Positions 1 to 10,905 of a DNA stretch of 64,000 nt are shown here, piece by piece (the first letter of the stretch is position 1; each line of letters opens with the position of its first letter). A program made the translations under genes and the position numbers. Source of the DNA: Sorghum bicolor (Eukaryota; Streptophyta; Magnoliopsida; Poales; Poaceae); contig NC_012873.2 in the NCBI RefSeq assembly GCF_000003195.3, forward strand, positions 891,894 to 955,893, given 5' to 3'. The notes beneath the pieces were generated by a model. It saw only the letters and a list, made by a program, of their open reading frames with translations, made no database searches and was not told where the DNA came from.

Positions 1-702
1 TCAAGATGCTGGTTAGGCTGGAACACGATGTTATCCACGCGACCAGTCAACGAGAACTCCACAGCTTGAACGGGGCGGAAACGGATAACGCTCTTGCGGC
101 AGGTCAGGTGGCGAGTCATCTACTTATGCATAAGATCATAGACATGCAGGAAACGGTTAATAGATCATGACAATGATGGGTAAATGAATAACATAAATGA
201 AGGTAAAGTGTATGTGTAATGAAGATGAACCAAGATTATACAATGGATGGACAATATGAACTTTGGTGGTATTTATGGTAAGATATAAAAGCAAGTAATG
301 AAGGTATAAAGTGAAAACAAGGTAATGAAATTTATTGGCAAGGCAGAAATAAAACATAACTCAAGTAATAAATGAAAAACAAGGAGCAAGAAGGTAATAT
401 GAGTAGAATGATAATAAATGACAAGGTATAAAAGAAAGGTTCAAATAACAAGTAGTAAAAGTTGAAACAAGAATATAAATGCAATATGAGAAATAGAAAG
501 CAATAAATGATAACAAGGTAATAAATGCAGGAGGTAAGTGAATAAACCTAGCTGTTAGTAAAAGTAAGTAGATAAGGCCAATAGATAAAGTCTAATGAGA
601 CAGGTTAGTAAGGTAGTTAATAGATCCAATGGTGTATTCCACCCAAAAGGGACAATCTAAACGGCTGTTTCTAACTAGGCTGCGTGATCCTACGGTCAAC
701 AC
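1..702 (-). mobile_element. Internal leader region of an LTR retrotransposon (partial)
   Basis: This AT-rich stretch lies downstream, on the minus strand, of the primer-binding site and LTR, so it should be the 5' leader of the element running off the left window edge. A short open frame starts with ATG at 119 and runs left to the edge (about 39 codons, beginning MTRHLTCRKS). I do not recognise it; it could be the start of gag or chance. No reverse transcriptase or integrase is visible because the body lies outside the window. Confidence 0.5.
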
Positions 703-715
703 GGCTTTGATACCA
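703..715 (-). other. Retrotransposon primer-binding site (tRNA-iMet type)
   Basis: On the minus strand this reads TGGTATCAAAGCC. The complement of the 3' end of plant initiator tRNA-Met (with CCA) is TGGTATCAGAGCC, so only one base differs. It sits four bases inside the LTR boundary, the expected place for minus-strand primer binding in Ty1/copia and Ty3/gypsy elements. Confidence 0.8.
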
Positions 716-719
716 CTTC

Positions 720-3706
720 TGTCACACCCGGATGTAAAAGAGCATTCGGGTGTCAAATCACATGTGCGCCAGGATCTCAAATTCACACACATGGATCGAC
801 ATCATCAATGGTACAAAACACAGTGTTCAAACGAATTACATAAATGAGAGTAAATGTACCATTATTACAAGCCAAAAGTTTATCAAAGTGCGAAGGGAAA
901 ACATAAGCTAAACTGTTCCATAAATAAAAGAGGAAACTAAACGCCGACACAGCAGGACCACCTTGCCACAGGAAGGTCGACGGCAGAACCACACAAGCCT
1001 AACAACCGGGAGACTCAGGGTAGTCCTCAGGGAAATCACAATTGTACTCCTGATCGTCCGAGCAACCTTTAATGATTATAGCAAGGGTGAGCTCATGTCG
1101 AACTCAGCAAGCACAGACGGAAAGTAATGACATGCAAGGCTTAAAACAAGGTAAAGCTGACTTGGTTTGACTGCAGTAGCATTTTAGTTGATCACTTTTA
1201 ATTATGACTATTATTAGAACAACCTACTACTATTCATGAGTAGCATAAACCCAACCCTTATTGGTGTAAGTAGTAATTAGCATCTTTTAAATGACTATCC
1301 TAATAATTATAGAAGTCCAGGGATTAACCCCAATTATTAACACAGGATAGCAATCCTGCCAACACGGAATAGCCATTCCGCCAAAACACGAGGTAGCAAC
1401 CTCGCCAAGGTCCATCTCCAAGTAACCAGTGAATCCAATTTGCTCATCAAGTGAGGGTCTGGGCCGCTCGTGACCGTGAGCACGGCTGATATATCAGTTT
1501 TACACTCTGCAGAGGTGTGCACGTTCACTCCAAGTCGTGATTCCCATTTGCCCGGGGTCGCGACTCCCCAAAACACTTCCAAGGTGAGCAGGCAGGGTCT
1601 CACTACGAGACCTTTCACAGGGTCCAACTAATAGGATGCCACTCGCAAGTTTTTGCCGGGGCGCTCGGCAGTCGATACCCATAGCCATGGCGTACCGATC
1701 AACCGACAACTTAATATTCATTACCCAAGTTACTTCCTCACGCCTACCCGGAAAGTAACACCCTACTAGTGGAGGTCCTGCTAATTAGTCAAGCCAGAGC
1801 CATATAGCTTGGAGCTGCACTGTAAGTCCCAGGGGGCCGCTCCCTGACTAAGTCCTTACGGAGAGCAGAGACGGGTACGCCCGGCAAACCGGACCACCAA
1901 CGGTACCCGCTCCCCCTGTCACCACCATCATCACGATGCTCATAAGCATCCATCGCCATCACCACAGTGACCAAAGATTCAGCACAATTTAAGCATCAAG
2001 TTGAGTAGAGACTAATACTTGTTTAGGCATGTGTATAAGATGAGTAGAGCAGCTAAGCAAATCTAGTATAGCCTAGTCTACCCAAATACATGACCCCAGG
2101 TGAGCAAGGAATAATAAGTAAAGCTAGTCATGTCCTTAGGGTTTGCATTCATTGGGCACATGCATATAAAGCAAATGACATTAATGAGTAGGTTCAAAAT
2201 GATCAAACGGTGTCTGCACTTGCCTTGATCGAAGTCGGGTTGCTCGAACTCAGCAGGATCCTGAACCTCTTCCTTCACGAACGTCTCGTTGGCTATATGC
2301 GACAATCATCAATCATAGGAACAATACATGCAAGCAAACAAACTTAATCAGAAACAGTATACCAAAGCATGCGAAAACAAAAAGCAACTGCACTACTGTA
2401 ATCTACTCGACGAAACGAAACCATAGCGACCAGAATCACCTAAATCGGAGTTACGACGCAAAAGTTATGGCTAAAACAAGTTGAATGGCATTTCTGTAGA
2501 TAAACTGAACTATTTTTCGTAATAAAACTAATTAAAAACTGAATTAAAACTCATTTTGGACAAAATAAATAAATTCTAACCGAGCCAGGGGTTAAACTGC
2601 GAAAACTAAGGGCATAAACATAATTATTTTAAACTGCATAGGATAGCGGGTTAATTTTAAATAAAAACAGGGGCCTTTTTGCAAAACGTGCAGGGGCGCG
2701 CGTGGGTGCTGGCCGGCTCGGCCACGTGGCGGCTCGGGAGTGGCCGGTCCACGGCACTGTGCGGTGGACCGGGGCGGGGGGGGGACAGGCCGCGGTCCAT
2801 GGTGGACCGCGCCTGCGGAGCGGCGGGAGGCGGCCTCCTGGACCCGGTCCAGTGGACCGGCCGCACGGGGGCGCAGGGCCGCGGTCCACGGTGGACCGCG
2901 CGCCGGTGCGGAGCGCAGGGGCGGCCGGCGGCGGCGGTGGCGCCATTGGCGCCGCCCGGAGCTTCGGCGGCGGCGCTACAGGGCACGGGGGAGCGTGCCG
3001 AGGGCACGAACGGGGTCGGCGCGTCGCGACGAGTGCGATGGCAAGCTCACCTCCGCGAAACGACGAAGTCAAAGAGAAGCTCGACGGCGGCGGCGGCGAG
3101 GTTGACGGCGGCGGCGCGGTTTTCGGCGAGACGAACACGCGCGGCTCGAGAGCGAGGCTAGGGTTTAGGGGGGGGGTTGCGGGCGGCCGAGGGACGCCTT
3201 AAATAGGCTCGGGTGAACCTCGGGGCGCGCGTGCGGCTCGGAAGCCGAGAGGCGGCGCTGCGGCTGCCCCGTCCGTTTCGGACGGGAGGTTGAGGGTGGC
3301 CCTGACGGGTGGGGCCCACCCGTCAGCGGCAGCGGGCGGCAGGGGCGCTGCTAGGCCGCGGCTTGGGCCGAAGCGGGGAGAAGGGGGGGGCGCGGCTGCT
3401 GGGCTGGGGAGAGAAGCCGGCCCAGAGAGGGCGCTTGCCCCCTTTTTTTTCTTCTCTTTTTTTTTTAAACAGATTTCTCCTATTTAATTATTGCTCCAAA
3501 ATTCAAATAAAGGCACAAACAAACAAATAAATAAAATCAAGCAAAAAATTATGCTGCAGCATGAATGCAAACTCAAACATGTTTCTACCTTATATTTAAT
3601 TTTATTTAATTTTGTAAATTATTTAATAATTCCCAAAAATTCAAATTGAGCCAAAATTAAATCAAATTTAAACTAAATTTGAAATTCAAAAATTTGGAGT
3701 GTTATA
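720..3706 (-). mobile_element. LTR of a minus-strand LTR retrotransposon (~3.0 kb)
   Basis: The two ends form an imperfect inverted pair: TGTCACACCC at 720 and GGAGTGTTATA ending at 3706. The canonical TG...CA end is mutated to TA at the right edge. On the minus strand the LTR begins AT-rich, passes through a GC-rich section, carries a TATA-like TATTTAAGG (about 3204-3196) followed by an AACCCTAGCC start region, and ends next to a primer-binding site. Long LTRs with this AT-rich start are known in grass Ty3/gypsy elements, so a gypsy (perhaps Tekay-like) assignment is an inference. Only one LTR is in the window, so target-site duplications cannot be checked. Confidence 0.75.
3196..3204 (-). 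promoter_or_regulatory. LTR core promoter (TATA-like)
   Basis: Minus-strand TATTTAAGG inside the LTR, about 30 bases upstream of AACCCTAGCC, which resembles the start of many grass transcripts. It probably marks the U3/R junction. This is inferred from position and motif only. Confidence 0.45.
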
Positions 3707-3920
3707 CTGCACCTCCCTCGTGGCTTCGCCGCGCGGGCGGCCGCGGCCGGCCGCGCCGCCGCCGTCAACGCTGCCCGGCAGGTCGTCCTCATGGGCCACC
3801 TCGGGGCACTCCAGCGCGCGCACGAACTGCACGAACAGCGGCCAGTGCGCCGGCGAGAAGAACTCCGCGCCATCCGTTGGTATGTGAACTGGCACGGTGC
3901 GAGGCCACGCCGCGCGAGGG
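3707..3920 (-). pseudogene. Unidentified GC-rich coding fragment abutting the LTR
   Basis: A minus-strand frame reads like true plant protein, with stretches such as TVPVHIPTDGAEFFSPAHW followed by PLFVQFVRALECPEVAHE, then becomes low complexity (GGGAAGRG) before meeting the LTR at 3706. Upstream, the surrounding frames are GC-rich and ambiguous, and no start can be chosen. I do not recognise the family. It may be a gene fragment carried by a transposon, because the sequence near 4266 ends in CTGCTGGAGATGCTCTTA, a common grass transposon terminus, or a gene disrupted by the retrotransposon. Confidence 0.35.
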
Positions 3921-4099
3921 CAGCTCGCCGTGCGGTAGCCTCATCGGGTCGGGGGCAGGCAGGCGAGCCATCGGAAAGGGCCGTCGTGCCCACGCCGTTG
4001 GGGAGGAGGCGTGCGGCCGTCCAGAGTCGAGGCGAGACGTGCAGGCGGCGTCGTCGAGTGCGAGTGCGTGCGGGAGGAGAGGGAGGAAAGGAAAAAATA

Positions 4100-4268
4100 G
4101 GTAGCCATGTTTGTTGGCCCAACATATGTAGGTAGTGGGAGGGAAAATTTGTTGGGCCAACAAAATTAGGTAGTCAAGTAGGTAGCCTGTTGGAGTGAGT
4201 TTTTTGGCCTCCACTACCTAAATATAGGATATGTAGTGGGTTTAGGTAGTCTGCTGGAGATGCTCTTA
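4100..4268. mobile_element. MITE-like terminal segment
   Basis: AT-rich sequence with repeated TAGGTAG words ending TGCTGGAGATGCTCTTA. The complement, TAAGAGCATCTCCAGCA, is a very common terminus of short non-autonomous DNA transposons in grasses. The opposite end was not found, so boundaries and family are uncertain. Confidence 0.35.
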
Positions 4269-4575
4269 TAATCACAAAATTGGCCTATGTCAAGCTGCTT
4301 TAACCCGCGCACTGGGTGCAATAAGGAGCTACAATCTTGTTTTCGTACGAGGAAGGGTTTTCGTTTATATCCAAATCTCAATAACCACATTTATATCCAC
4401 TAAAGGATAAGTAAGGTCTAGAGAGTGGGAAATATACTTGACTAGCCTAAAATTTATTTCATATTTTAAGGTAACGGTTTGGCAAAGTCCATAAGTTACA
4501 AAGATATGTTTGGAACTCTCAAAGGTGCCGAGAAGTTCTGAGGAGATGTAACGGCCCAAAAAAAAAACCCTCGAT

Positions 4576-4690
4576 CGTTTAAACTTATCTATCAAATCTA
4601 TTAGTCATTCAGCAGTGTTTTTCTTTTATAATAAATGAGCGAACAGTACTTTCAACCATGACTTTTCAACTAAACGAACAGGCTCGTTGA
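4576..4690. mobile_element. Short MITE-like repeat, TGTTCGTTT-end family
   Basis: One of four short related sequences in the window, whose ends resemble TGTTCGTTTGGCTGATAAG and its complement, with a central tract like GTGAGAGAAAAACACT. The others are near 39711-39830, 43831-43952 and 61478-61577. This copy ends ACTAAACGAACAGGCTCG. No autonomous partner is visible. Confidence 0.4.
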
Positions 4691-5106
4691 AACTTTTTTT
4701 TTCACAATTCCATTTAAACCTCAATCTCTCCCCCGTAATCAAGTTTAGCTTGTCGTAGGAAGCATATCGAAGGAACTTAGCCATCTTCAATCGTGAATAT
4801 AGACTATTGGATCCTCATGCAATTCTTTCACCTAAGGCCTAATCTCCTATCTCCTATTATACAAATAAAAAGAACAAAAGTAAGACAACATATGGTGCGA
4901 CTTTCTTTGGGGTGCGAACCGTATAGTAGGAGGTGGAAGGGTGAAAATTGAATAAAAAAACAAGAAAGGATTCCTAATGTAAATTTACAATAGAGAATAA
5001 TATATAAACAGGGACGTGGAAGGGTGCGAAATAAAATATGGAAAAATACAGGATTCCTGATATGAAAAATTTCGGTCCCTCGTAAAGGAAACAAAACATC
5101 CTTTCC

Positions 5107-5440
5107 GATCCTGCGTTGCCAGTTCCCTGAACACGCCCTCGACCGACCTCACCGTCGCCCTCACCCGACCTCACCGTCGACCATCCTTCCTCGCCCTCGC
5201 TCGCCTGTCCTTGAAGCCGTCGAGGACCACGACATCAGCCCTGCGCGATCCTGCGTTGCCAGGTACTCGCACCTCGCACCTCACACGACCTCGCCCATCA
5301 GCCCTGCGCGATCCTACGTTGCCAGGTACTTGCACATCAAACCCCCTCAGTGATCCTGCGTTGCCAGGACATTGCTCGTCGCCCTCGTTGCTCGCCCGTC
5401 CTTGAAGCCGTCGAGGACCACCGCGTCAGCTCTGCGATCT
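5107..5440. repeat. Imperfect GC-rich repeat block (GATCCTGCGTTGCCAG units)
   Basis: GATCCTGCGTTGCCAG occurs at 5107, 5247 and 5352, with a one-base variant at 5310 and a weaker version near 5426. A second word, GTCCTTGAAGCCGTCGAGG, occurs at 5207 and 5398. The block looks like a decayed tandem repeat. No convincing gene was read here. Confidence 0.6.
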
Positions 5441-5908
5441 TGCGTTTCCTGCCTTCGTTTCCAAAGAGTAGGCGGCTCTAGCCCTGGCCAGTCCTCGGCC
5501 AGCAGCGGCGGCATCCCTGGCCGCCTAGCAGCCATACACGGGCGTCCACAACCCTGAAACGAGGTGAGATAGACGACTGAAATCATGTTGATTGGAGTTA
5601 CACATACTTTCAAATCTATAACAAGAGAATGAGTGCATTGTAGTAAGGACCCAGCAACCTATTTGGCATCAATAGGCCAAATGAAGAGCATCACTCAGTG
5701 AAACTTGGTCACTTTGAGGAAAGTTGAGGTACAGACCTAGAAATAATAATCGGAGAAGCCTTTAAACCTCATTCGTACTTGGTCTAACATCCTGGAGTCG
5801 CCACTAAGATACTAATGGAAGATATAGTGGTCCTTGCGAAATGCAGTACATAGTTTCACTAAGATACTTCATGATAAGATATGTTAGCTAGGAGGAACTA
5901 CATCTAAC

Positions 5909-6191
5909 CTGCCCGACATTTGCCCAGACTTCACCATCTATATACTCCAGCTCATTAAGGTAGGGGACTTCATCACCGTGATACTTGACAGTCACCACTT
6001 TCATGACTGCATGAAAATAATTGTTAAAAAAAATCTAAATGCTAATAGAATATCAAGGAGAAAGAATAGTAACCTTCAAGTGACTTTGGATCCAGCTTAT
6101 ACAGGGTTGAAGTGCCATCACTGCCAAAAAGAACTTTTCCATCAGTCACCAAACCCCAACCATCGCACATTTTATGGGTAAAACTCGTGCG
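5909..6191 (-). pseudogene. Glutaminyl cyclase (plant QC type) gene fragment
   Basis: Two exons with good splice borders are readable on the minus strand. Exon 6191-6074 reads THKMCDGWGLVTDGKVLFG and then SDGTSTLYKLDPKSLE. Exon 6006-5909 reads VMKVVTVKYHGDEVPYLNE and then LEYIDGEVWANV. This is the middle of plant glutaminyl-peptide cyclotransferase, which forms N-terminal pyroglutamate in the secretory pathway. The family usually continues ANVWQTDCIAR; here the Trp is replaced by Gly and no following exon was found. The signal-anchor exon and C-terminal half are also absent, so this is a fragment rather than a working gene. Confidence 0.7.
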
Positions 6192-6409
6192 CTGCATTAA
6201 GTTAACATAATAACAATACAATCAGACTCAGCTACTCAAGACAGTCAGACACATCACATGACACTATGCTTTTAGAAGCAAGTAACAGGAATAGCGAATT
6301 ACAAAGAAGCAAATCACAGGGTATTGCAATTCCTATTTTCATGTTGTGCCACAAATACAAAAGGTACTGAATTGAATAATTAGAAACATAACTTCTTAGT
6401 ACCTGCAGG

Positions 6410-6511
6410 TCAGCTACTAATTTCTATGCCTAGACTATGAATTGGTTGTGTTGGAGCGGGCTTGGGGGCGTAGAAAGCAGCATATGCAATTAGAGGGTCT
6501 GGAGAGTAGTA
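6410..6511 (-). pseudogene. Unidentified terminal-exon-like fragment
   Basis: After a TTTGCAG acceptor, the minus strand reads YYSPDPLIAYAAFYAPKPA then PTQPIHSLGIEISS and stops. It has a real-exon look (acceptor, unbroken frame), but I cannot name it. It lies between the glutaminyl cyclase and AE7 fragments, in the same orientation. Confidence 0.3.
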
Positions 6512-6729
6512 CTGCAAATTATTGACAAAAGATCAGCACCATCAAAATCTAACAACTTTTTTCCTCAAATGACACAAGAGAGCAGCGTGTCATTTCATTA
6601 AGATAGAAAAAAGACAAGAGAGAGGGCATAGAACCTACTCCAAGAAAGACAAAAGTGAACTCCACTGGAAATAAGCTTATGTGGCTTCTGAACATCATCG
6701 TTGTGACACCCAGATATAGTATTCAGGCC

Positions 6730-6964
6730 TCAACATTCAAATGTTGTTGATAAGCACTCTTCAACCATGTCCAGTAGGTTTGAGTTTTCCAATGCAGCCG
6801 CAACACGTTCTTTGTCGTTCAGTTCCTTATTTACTGCAATAAAGAATTAATTTATATGCTGAGATATTTAGCCAAGCGATAGATATGGTAACTACTGCAG
6901 AAGCTGTAGAACATATACCAGCAGCTTCAGTTGCATGTGATCCAGGGGTAACCCTTATGTCCAC
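6730..6964 (-). pseudogene. MIP18/AE7-like (DUF59, CIA2B homologue) C-terminal fragment
   Basis: Two minus-strand exons, 6964-6919 and 6833-6730, join in frame across GT-AG borders. They read [34 protein letters not shown] and [15 protein letters not shown], then stop. This is the C-terminus of the MIP18 family (Arabidopsis AE7), part of the cytosolic iron-sulfur cluster targeting complex. The preceding exons, which should hold the HCSMATVIGLCLR region, were not found upstream, so only the last two exons are present. Captured fragment is the best reading. Confidence 0.7.
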
Positions 6965-7017
6965 CTGCAAAAGCTAAGATTCAGATGGTTGACTAAATTT
7001 TCTCAGGACATAACAAA

Positions 7018-7020
7018 TAA

Positions 7021-7053
<33 letters not shown>

Positions 7054-7056
7054 CGC
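7018..7056. repeat. CA/GA microsatellite
   Basis: Compound dinucleotide tract of CA repeats followed directly by GA repeats. No coding role is seen. Confidence 0.8.
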
Positions 7057-7882
7057 TCACACACAACAAAGAAACAATATCCCTAACATGTTGATGACTA
7101 AAAAAAGAGAGATTCCATATCTGACTTATTAGATTGTATTCCCACCAGTAAAAATCAAATATATTCTTATGAAATGTACAACATATATGTACAGGGGCTA
7201 CTAATTCTCTAACCATTTCAGTGACCAAGTTTTATGTGCAACAAAGGTATAATCATTTTTGTAATTCAATCTGATAAACAGACATTTGAGGCCCAGGTAC
7301 CACCTCTGAAAAAGTAGTTAGCAACAATACAATCCCTAATGATAGCAGTACGCTGACATAAATGACATGCCTATCATAGATTTCTTGAACTTCCTAAACA
7401 GGGGGAAGTGTGTGTGAGTACTGAATAATTTTAGACTGACATCTTAGTTAACTGCCCATTGACTGACAACATGATGTATTGTTCAAAATATGAATAAAGA
7501 AATGCGCTCAAACCACAAAAGGTTAAGGAAGTTTGACATATCAAATTCTAACACGTTCTTATGTTTTTATTTTTCTAAACGAACCAAGCAGGAGAGACTT
7601 TCTTATGTTTCTGATGAATAGGAGGGTAGCAAAGACAGTACAAATGTACAATGTTTTCAGTTCAAACTGGTAACTGAAAGAAGGAATCATCAATAATACA
7701 GAGACTATTGAGAACTGACTATCAATGAAATCGTCTGATGGGTTATATCCACTTAGATTCAGAACTGAACAAGGGCACTAGAAAAGGGGAAACATCCTAA
7801 GCACATGGGAACAGCAGCAACAAACCTACTAAAAGTAATTTTTTTATTAATTCAACTAGACTGACCATATCTCCTAGGCAAC

Positions 7883-8455
7883 TCAATCAACTAGAATAAA
7901 ATAGGTGAAATTGGAGGGGTAAAGAGTCGTCATGGCATACATGGTTGTAGAGCGGGCGGAACCAGTGACGGCAGTGACACTGTGGATGCCCAACCCCAGG
8001 GCGGCGTCGAGGCCCTCCATCAGCGCCATCACCTCCAGAATCATGCGGCCGCCCACAAAGCGCTCCACCGGCTTTTGTATCCTAAGCACCACCCCACCCT
8101 TCGTCCTGCAGACAGCCACCGCGAGCACGGCGACTCTAGGATCCCAGTTCCACGGGCCCACGACATCCCTGCTTACCGGAGCGTTGGAGCAAGCTTGGCG
8201 ATATACAACGCAACAGCGGATGCCGGTGTGAGCAACGAGGAGGAGGATGGAAAGCAGGAGGCCTTGGAGCAGCGGTGGATCTCCTCCTGCACAAGCAAAT
8301 GGAGCTCCGACTCGCGAGCTCAAGCGGCAGAAGCGGAGGGGACACAGCAAGGGGCGACCTCGATCTATGCTGATGGGTGATGCGAGCCGAGTGCAAGCTC
8401 GAGATGCGCTGGAAGGGCCATGGCCGGGTCGGAGGAGAGGGAGCGGCCGCGGCAA
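7883..8455 (-). pseudogene. RNase H-like domain fragment (RBR-type E3 ligase-like N-terminal exon)
   Basis: The recognisable part (about 8160-7930) reads DPRVAVLAVAVCRTKGGVV, LRIQKPVERFVGGRMILEV then MALMEGLDAALGLGIHSV. This matches the pattern of plant RNase H-like (RVT_3) domains, as found fused to RING-IBR-RING proteins in grasses. The usual Asp of the following DS motif is Gly here. The upstream part is low-complexity and probably frameshifted, and no RING exons follow. It is the fourth minus-strand gene piece in 2.6 kb. Confidence 0.45.
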
Positions 8456-8628
8456 GCTTCGCAGCAGACTCTAGCGGCGGCAGGGGGACGGCAGCGGATT
8501 GAGAGTGTCCGTGCGTTTCGGAGACAGAGAGAGGAGAGTGGAGACGAGGAATACAGACCGTCGTGGATTAGTATATCTTAGTAATTTGATTTTATTTATT
8601 TATTTAATAACTGAAAAGTATAAAATAT

Positions 8629-8935
8629 GGCCTTGTGTAGTTCCTTAAGTATTTTGCAAAAAATCTAAAAACCCAAAACCTTGAGTAGTCCACTAAAATT
8701 CTAACACCAAATTTTTTTGATGTTTGTGTTTACTTTCCAAAATTTTTTGCAAAATTTTTCAGATTTCCTGTCACATCGAGTCTTGCGGCACATGTATAGA
8801 GCATTAAATATAGATAAAAAAATAAGTAATTGCACAGTTTATATGTAATTTGTGAGACGACTCTTTTTAGCCTAACTATTCCATTATTGGACAATATTTG
8901 TCAAATACAAACAAAAGTGCCACAGTGTCCATTTT

Positions 8936-8969
<34 letters not shown>

Positions 8970-9041
8970 GGAACTAAACGGCCTTAATGTCCATATTTAA
9001 TTTTGCATTCGGCCCAAAATATTTTGGAACTAAACAAGGCC
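8629..9041. mobile_element. Tourist-like MITE (composite), TSD TAT
   Basis: Begins GGCCTTGTGTAGTTCC and ends GGAACTAAACAAGGCC, flanked by TAT on both sides (8626-8628 and 9042-9044). A second internal end, GGAACTAAACGGCC near 8970-8983, and a poly-A run of about 31 bases just before it suggest internal rearrangement or nesting. The family matches PIF/Harbinger-type Tourist elements with 3-bp target duplications. Confidence 0.75.
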
Positions 9042-9559
9042 TATATATACTAACTCCATCCATAAAACAGTATACAGTATACTAAGTTCATATATAAAAA
9101 AAGAATATTATTATAAAATACATGTCAGTCAAACAAACTCAAGATTATTCAAATTTATTGTAAATAATATTAATATTTATGTTTCCAAATAAATTTATTA
9201 TAAAAATATACTCCATCCGTAAAAAAAAATACAATTTCAATTTTCATAAAATCAAACTATTTAGACTTTGACTAAATTAATATAGAAAAGTTCAAGAATT
9301 TTCCTAGGACACCATGTTGCGTCTCATAGACTTATAGAATTAAACAATATTGAAATTATTTACACGCTTGTGATATGCACTTTGGAGAAATGATGGACAT
9401 GAATTAAGTTCAATATAATACTCACTTTATAAGATTTATAACTTGTTGAGTTCATTAATATAATAGTCATATGTGTCTCATAGAAAGATTCAATATTGAG
9501 ATTATTTTTCAGACACGTTGTATTATCTATGTCACAGGCACTAATATTTGCATATATAT

Positions 9560-10785
9560 TCTTGAACTTGTGTACAGGATGGTATGAAGATACGGCGGAA
9601 TTTATTCATAAATTCATTAATGCACAAAAAATGGATATAAGAAATTTTTTCTTGCTGATATAAAATATTATCTTAGCTGGTAAAAAATATTATCTTTTAG
9701 GTCACTATGGATAGTCCAGATCCGAAGGTTTCAGAAGATATTGTACAATCAGAAAAATCCAGTAAGTCTACAGATGATTCTGAATGGTTACAACAAAGCA
9801 TGGGTATAGAACTTTTGCACGAAGTTCTACCAGATGACCAGAGTTTAAGCATTGATGTGGCCCATAAAGAACAAACCCTATCAACTTCTCTTGTAGATAC
9901 AATGGGAGAAAATAAACTTTTGGAAAACAAAATATTACAAAATAAACCCAAAAAGTCTATGTCCTCGCCGATTGGCCCAGAAAGTATTGTTATTTTCTCT
10001 TTGATGGTTTAACTTAGAGAGACCATCTATCGTTGTATACTTTAATCCTATATAAGTATGTTGTCTTTTTTAGATTATGTTCATACTGAAACCGATATAG
10101 AAATAAGTATGTTTGTAGTTTTTTTTGTCATGGCTATCCTTTCGAAAATATATGCTTTATGTTTTCGATAGGCAGGAAAAATGCTTATCATGATTGAATT
10201 TAGACCTGTTGAAGAGTGGTGTAAAGACACACCAACGCTTATGTATGCAAATACACTCTTGGATTTAGCTACAACTACACGGCCGCAGTAAATAAACATA
10301 TTCTTGGATGGGATGAGGATGTTTTCAAATGGAAATTTAAACGGGCAGAAAACATTGCAGAGGGCATAGATGGGTAACTAACTCAAAATCACCGTCGCTT
10401 ACAATAACAACTACCTATGATTTAACTATTTCTATATATTGTTGATCGTGAATCTTGATACAGGTACTTAAGTAGATTTCTCATCCTACAGTATATGTCT
10501 ACGTGGAATAAACCACAAGCCACACACATTTATACCGTGAGTATAACACTTGTCTAAGTTTTTGTGGAAGTTTTTTCACAAAAACGTAGTATTACCCATG
10601 CGACACACAATAAAATTTACATATATATATACTCAAATGTGTGACAGGATGGTACGGAGATGCGGCGGAACTTATTTGTGGATTTACTAGCGCACGAAAG
10701 AAATGGATATCGAAGATTTCTTCCTGCCAATATTAAACATTATCTTGGTCGTATCACGGAAAGGTCTATAAAGTATAATTTGTGA
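9560..10785 (+). pseudogene. Duplicated degenerate coding remnant, possibly Ulp1-peptidase-like
   Basis: Two related segments occur at about 9572-9690 and 10649-10785. The second reads DGTEMRRNLFVDLLAHERN then GYRRFLPANIKHYLGRITE. The first reads DGMKIRRNLFINSLMHKK and then breaks at stops. Just before the second is RFLILQYMSTWNKP, and farther upstream NKHILGWDEDVFKWKFKR. The LQYM..W pattern followed by a helical tail resembles the C-terminal part of Ulp1-like cysteine peptidases often carried by plant transposons. The catalytic Cys/His context is not visible. A 101-codon open frame at 9707-10012 (MDSPDPKVSEDIVQSEKSS) lies between the two copies. Confidence 0.35.
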
Positions 10786-10875
10786 GCCTAACTTTATAGT
10801 TGGTATTTAAGTTTTATTATAATATTATTATCTTATTGTGCGATCCGTGTATTTTAAATAAAAAATATTAGCTAT

Positions 10876-10905
10876 CCCGTAGCAACGCACGGGCACGCTA
10901 CCTAG
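10876..10905 (+). mobile_element. Helitron 3' terminus (plus orientation)
   Basis: A hairpin CCCGT-AGCAACGC-ACGGG (10876-10893) is followed by CACGCTAC and CTAG at 10902-10905, with T next. Helitrons end in CTRR about 10 bases after a short hairpin and insert between A and T, so this fits. The preceding ~150 bases match the second terminus at 17128. The 5' TC end on the left was not identified. Confidence 0.7.

Noticed and set aside
2629..3530. Long open frames on both strands rich in Ala, Arg, Pro and Gly
   Set aside because: They lie in the GC-rich part of the LTR, overlap in several frames and show no recognisable domain.
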